From: Polyangia bacterium
GTDB lineage: Bacteria > Myxococcota_A > Polyangia > Polyangiales > Polyangiaceae
Reading direction: 5' to 3'
Length of the DNA stretch: 8,047 bases
Assembly: GCA_030433055.1 (NCBI GenBank)
Contig: JAUILJ010000330.1
Location: forward strand, 1-8,047
Both the position numbers and the translations under genes were made by a program. This document shows, one piece after another, positions 6,290 through 8,047 of the stretch; within the stretch, counting starts at the first letter, position 1; every line of letters begins with the position of its first letter. The notes under the pieces are model-generated. The model saw only the letters and a program-made list of their open reading frames with translations. It ran no database searches and was not told the DNA's origin.

Positions 6290-7918
6290 ATGCCCCAAGA
6301 TCAACGGGTTCCCACCGTGGATGCACCGAGCCTCGATCCGGCGTCGACCGGCTCGCTGACAGATCGTTCACCCAGCGAGGGCACGTCGAGCCCGCTCAGC
6401 GTGGAACTCGCCTGGGCCGAACACACTGGCTCCGCTCGTGCGTCAGCGAACACCGACGCCGACGCTGTCACTCCGAGCGCGCTGGCTCCGAGCGCGCTGG
6501 CTCCGAGCACGCTGGCTCCGAGCACGCTAGCTCCGAGCGCGCTGGCTCCGAGCGCTGCGTGCGCGCCTCGAGGCAGGTTCGGACGCTGGCTGCGCATCAG
6601 CGCCCTGGTGGCCTTCGCATTCGCGGGAGGAGCGGTCACGGGCGGCGCCCAGAGCGCCCTGGCCAAGCCTGTCGCTGCCCAGGAGAGCCCGTACGCATTT
6701 CTCGGGCAGCTCGCTCGGGTGCTGGTGCTGGTGGAGAACGAATACGTGGAGCCGGTCGATCGCACGCGCCTGCTCGAAGGTTCGATCAAGGGCATGGTCG
6801 CCGAGTTGGATCCCCACTCGTCCTACCTTCCAGCCCAGGACTACAGCCTGTTTCAGTCGGATACCGAAGGCCGCTTCGGCGGCGTGGGGGTAGAGGTCGA
6901 CCTGCGCGACGAACAGGTCACCGTGATCGCTCCGATCGAAGGTTCCCCCGCGGAAAGAGCAGGCATCCGCCCCGGCGACAAGATCGTGGCGATCGATGGT
7001 GAGAACGTCCGCGGCAAGCCGACCGACGACCTCGTCAAGCACATGCGTGGCAAGCCCGGCACGAAGATCATTCTGACGATCCGCCGTTCGGGTGTGAGTA
7101 AGCTGCTCAATTTCACCCTGGTGCGCGAGGTGATTCAGGTCACGAGCGTTGCCTCCGAGCTGTTGGATGGAAACGTCGCCTACCTGCGTATCAAGGCATT
7201 CCAGAGCGGGACGCACGCTGAGCTGCTCAAGGCGATTGGCGCCCTGCGCAAGCAGGCGTCAGGCCCGCTGAAAGGCACCATCCTCGATCTGCGGAACAAC
7301 CCGGGCGGCCTCGTCGATGAGTGCAGCGCCGTGGCGGACGAGTTCCTGACCTCAGGCGTGATCTATTCCACACGGCATCGCGGAAAGATCGTGGACGAGG
7401 TGAGCGCAAAGCCTGGCGGCGCCCTCAAGTCGGGTCCGATGGTCGTGCTGGTGAACGAGTACTCCGCAAGTGCTGCGGAGCTGGTCGCGGGGGCACTGAA
7501 GGACCAGCAGCGAGCCAAGATCGTGGGCGCACCGACGTTCGGGAAGGGCAGTGTCCAGTCGATCCTCGATCTGCCAGGAGGCGCGGGCTTGCGCCTCACG
7601 ACGATGCGCTACTACACCCCGAGTGGCTTCGCGATTCAGGCGAAGGGCATCAAGCCCGATGTCCTGGTGGAGGCGGCGTACGCTCGAGACACGAGTTTCG
7701 GCGTGATTCGCGAACGTGACCTGGAGAACCACCTCCCCGCTGAGGGGCCTCCGGGTAGCGCGCCGAAGAAGTCGTCCAAGCCCAAATCCGAGGCCGAGGA
7801 AGATCTCAGCGAGACCCATTTGGGCGTAGCAAGGAAGATCCCCAAGAACCCCACCGGTGGCTCCGACTTCGCGCTTTCGATTGGCTATCAGATCGTGCGA
7901 GGGGTGATGAAGAAGTAA
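6290..7918 (+). CDS. S41-family carboxy-terminal processing protease (CtpA/Prc type)
   Basis: 542 residues. Residues 1-97 are a hydrophilic, Ser/Ala/Pro-rich extension with a five-residue A-L-A-P-S/T repeat at ~61-90. A basic stretch (R94-R102) precedes one hydrophobic segment (~103-125, ending S-A-L-A), a membrane anchor or late signal, so the catalytic part is periplasmic. The S41 N-terminal helical region follows (~133-185), then a PDZ domain (~190-275, with G-V-G-V-E-V and G-I-R-P-G-D-K-I-V-A-I-D-G) and the peptidase core (~285-460). The Ser/Lys dyad is S394 in Y-S-A-S-A-A-E and K419 in T-F-G-K-G-S-V-Q; the 25-residue spacing equals E. coli Prc S430/K455. The C-terminus is Lys/Glu-rich (~485-505). 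Such enzymes trim or degrade envelope proteins from their C-termini, with PDZ-gated access. The start is fixed by a strong Shine-Dalgarno. It stands alone, followed by a hairpin 43 bp on. Confidence 0.93.
   Translation: MPQDQRVPTVDAPSLDPASTGSLTDRSPSEGTSSPLSVELAWAEHTGSARASANTDADAVTPSALAPSALAPSTLAPSTLAPSALAPSAACAPRGRFGRWLRISALVAFAFAGGAVTGGAQSALAKPVAAQESPYAFLGQLARVLVLVENEYVEPVDRTRLLEGSIKGMVAELDPHSSYLPAQDYSLFQSDTEGRFGGVGVEVDLRDEQVTVIAPIEGSPAERAGIRPGDKIVAIDGENVRGKPTDDLVKHMRGKPGTKIILTIRRSGVSKLLNFTLVREVIQVTSVASELLDGNVAYLRIKAFQSGTHAELLKAIGALRKQASGPLKGTILDLRNNPGGLVDECSAVADEFLTSGVIYSTRHRGKIVDEVSAKPGGALKSGPMVVLVNEYSASAAELVAGALKDQQRAKIVGAPTFGKGSVQSILDLPGGAGLRLTTMRYYTPSGFAIQAKGIKPDVLVEAAYARDTSFGVIRERDLENHLPAEGPPGSAPKKSSKPKSEAEEDLSETHLGVARKIPKNPTGGSDFALSIGYQIVRGVMKK
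6471..6556 (+). repeat. 15-bp tandem repeats inside the protease gene
   Basis: Five full copies of CTCCGAGCRCGCTGG (6471-6545) and a partial sixth (to ~6556), encoding an A-P-S-[AT]-L unit in the cytoplasmic extension. Copies differ by a single purine change (GCGCTG or GCACTG-type, giving Ala or Thr), and copy 4 ends TAG across codons. The length is a multiple of three, so unit gain or loss keeps the frame. Confidence 0.9.
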
Positions 7919-7961
7919 CGGCGGACCTCCCCCCCCAAAGAAAAGCAAACGGAGAAAGCCA

Positions 7962-7991
7962 AGAGCCCTGACCAAAATTGGCCAGGGCTCT
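7962..7991 (-). terminator. Hairpin terminator, probably serving leftward transcription (possibly both directions)
   Basis: AGAGCCCTGACC (7962-7973), loop AAAATT, GGCCAGGGCTCT (7980-7991): a 12-position stem with one imperfect pair. As plus-strand RNA that pair is an A/C mismatch; as minus-strand RNA it is a G/U wobble. On the minus strand a T-rich stretch follows (complement of 7935-7960), whereas none follows on the plus strand. It lies 43 bp beyond the protease stop, so it may also end that transcript. Confidence 0.7.
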
Positions 7992-8024
7992 CGCCACTTC
8001 TGGCACCACTTCCAGCGCCACTCT

Positions 8025-8046
8025 GGATCCGTACGGCAACGGACCC
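8025..8046 (-). other. Second hairpin at the right edge, same wobble asymmetry
   Basis: GGATCCGT (8025-8032), loop ACGGCA, ACGGACCC (8039-8046). One of the eight pairs is A/C on the plus strand but U/G on the minus strand, so the RNA would fold fully only when transcribed leftward. No T-run follows. It may be the 3' part of a structured RNA or gene entering from the right; the window ends too soon to say. Confidence 0.35.
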
Positions 8047-8047
8047 G

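Noticed and set aside
5938..6304. Short open frames on both strands in the gap before the protease gene
   Set aside because: They lack good ribosome sites and show Arg/Pro/Ser-rich, motif-free translations.
6527..7216. Minus-strand open frame of 229 residues inside the S41 protease gene
   Set aside because: It is antisense to the PDZ and peptidase regions, whose motifs are unambiguous on the plus strand.

Overview
The window looks like a high-GC chromosomal segment from a myxobacterium-like organism (Myxococcota/Polyangia or a related deltaproteobacterial lineage). This is an inference. It rests on uniformly GC-rich codons, a lipoprotein with a Ser/Ala/Pro-rich linker followed by a SUMF1-type domain, a sensor-less orphan histidine kinase, and a 70-residue ribbon-helix-helix protein resembling a small family I remember from myxobacteria. 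The first ~295 bases do not fit the rest. They read as the C-terminal barrel of a gammaproteobacterial-type BamA and are joined out of frame to the interior of an aconitase-family gene, which is most easily explained as an assembly or library chimera.

Layout, left to right. 1-~297 (-): BamA C-terminal fragment. ~290-915 (-): 5' part of a fused aconitase-family hydro-lyase, with a LeuD-like swivel domain first and then the very start of a LeuC-like domain, cut off at the junction. 1153-2307 (-): a LarA-type nickel-pincer 2-hydroxyacid racemase/epimerase, upstream of and co-oriented with the hydro-lyase. 2404-3594 (+): a lipoprotein with a SUMF1-like fold lacking the catalytic cysteines and an unassigned C-terminal region, divergent from larA. 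3608-4306 (-): a small soluble histidine kinase. 4346-5212 (-): an alpha/beta hydrolase. 5339-5446: six 18-bp tandem repeats. 5470-5682 (-): the small RHH protein. 5683-6289: a 607-bp gene-free stretch with hairpins. 6290-7918 (+): an S41 (CtpA/Prc-type) carboxy-terminal processing protease with a repeat-bearing cytoplasmic N-terminal extension. 7962-7991 and 8025-8046: hairpins whose wobble pairs favour a leftward transcript.

Functional grouping. larA and the aconitase-like gene could form a 2-hydroxyacid module, since one family works on the C2 stereocentre of hydroxyacids and the other dehydrates or hydrates them. RHH protein, hydrolase and kinase share a strand; the hydrolase-kinase gap is only 39 bp, so those two are probably co-transcribed. 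The S41 protease stands alone behind a long leader and a strong Shine-Dalgarno.

I see no convincing new defence, mobile or CRISPR system. The items most worth a second look are the chimeric junction, the swivel-first hydro-lyase beside larA, the lipoprotein's C-terminal region and the 18-bp repeat array.
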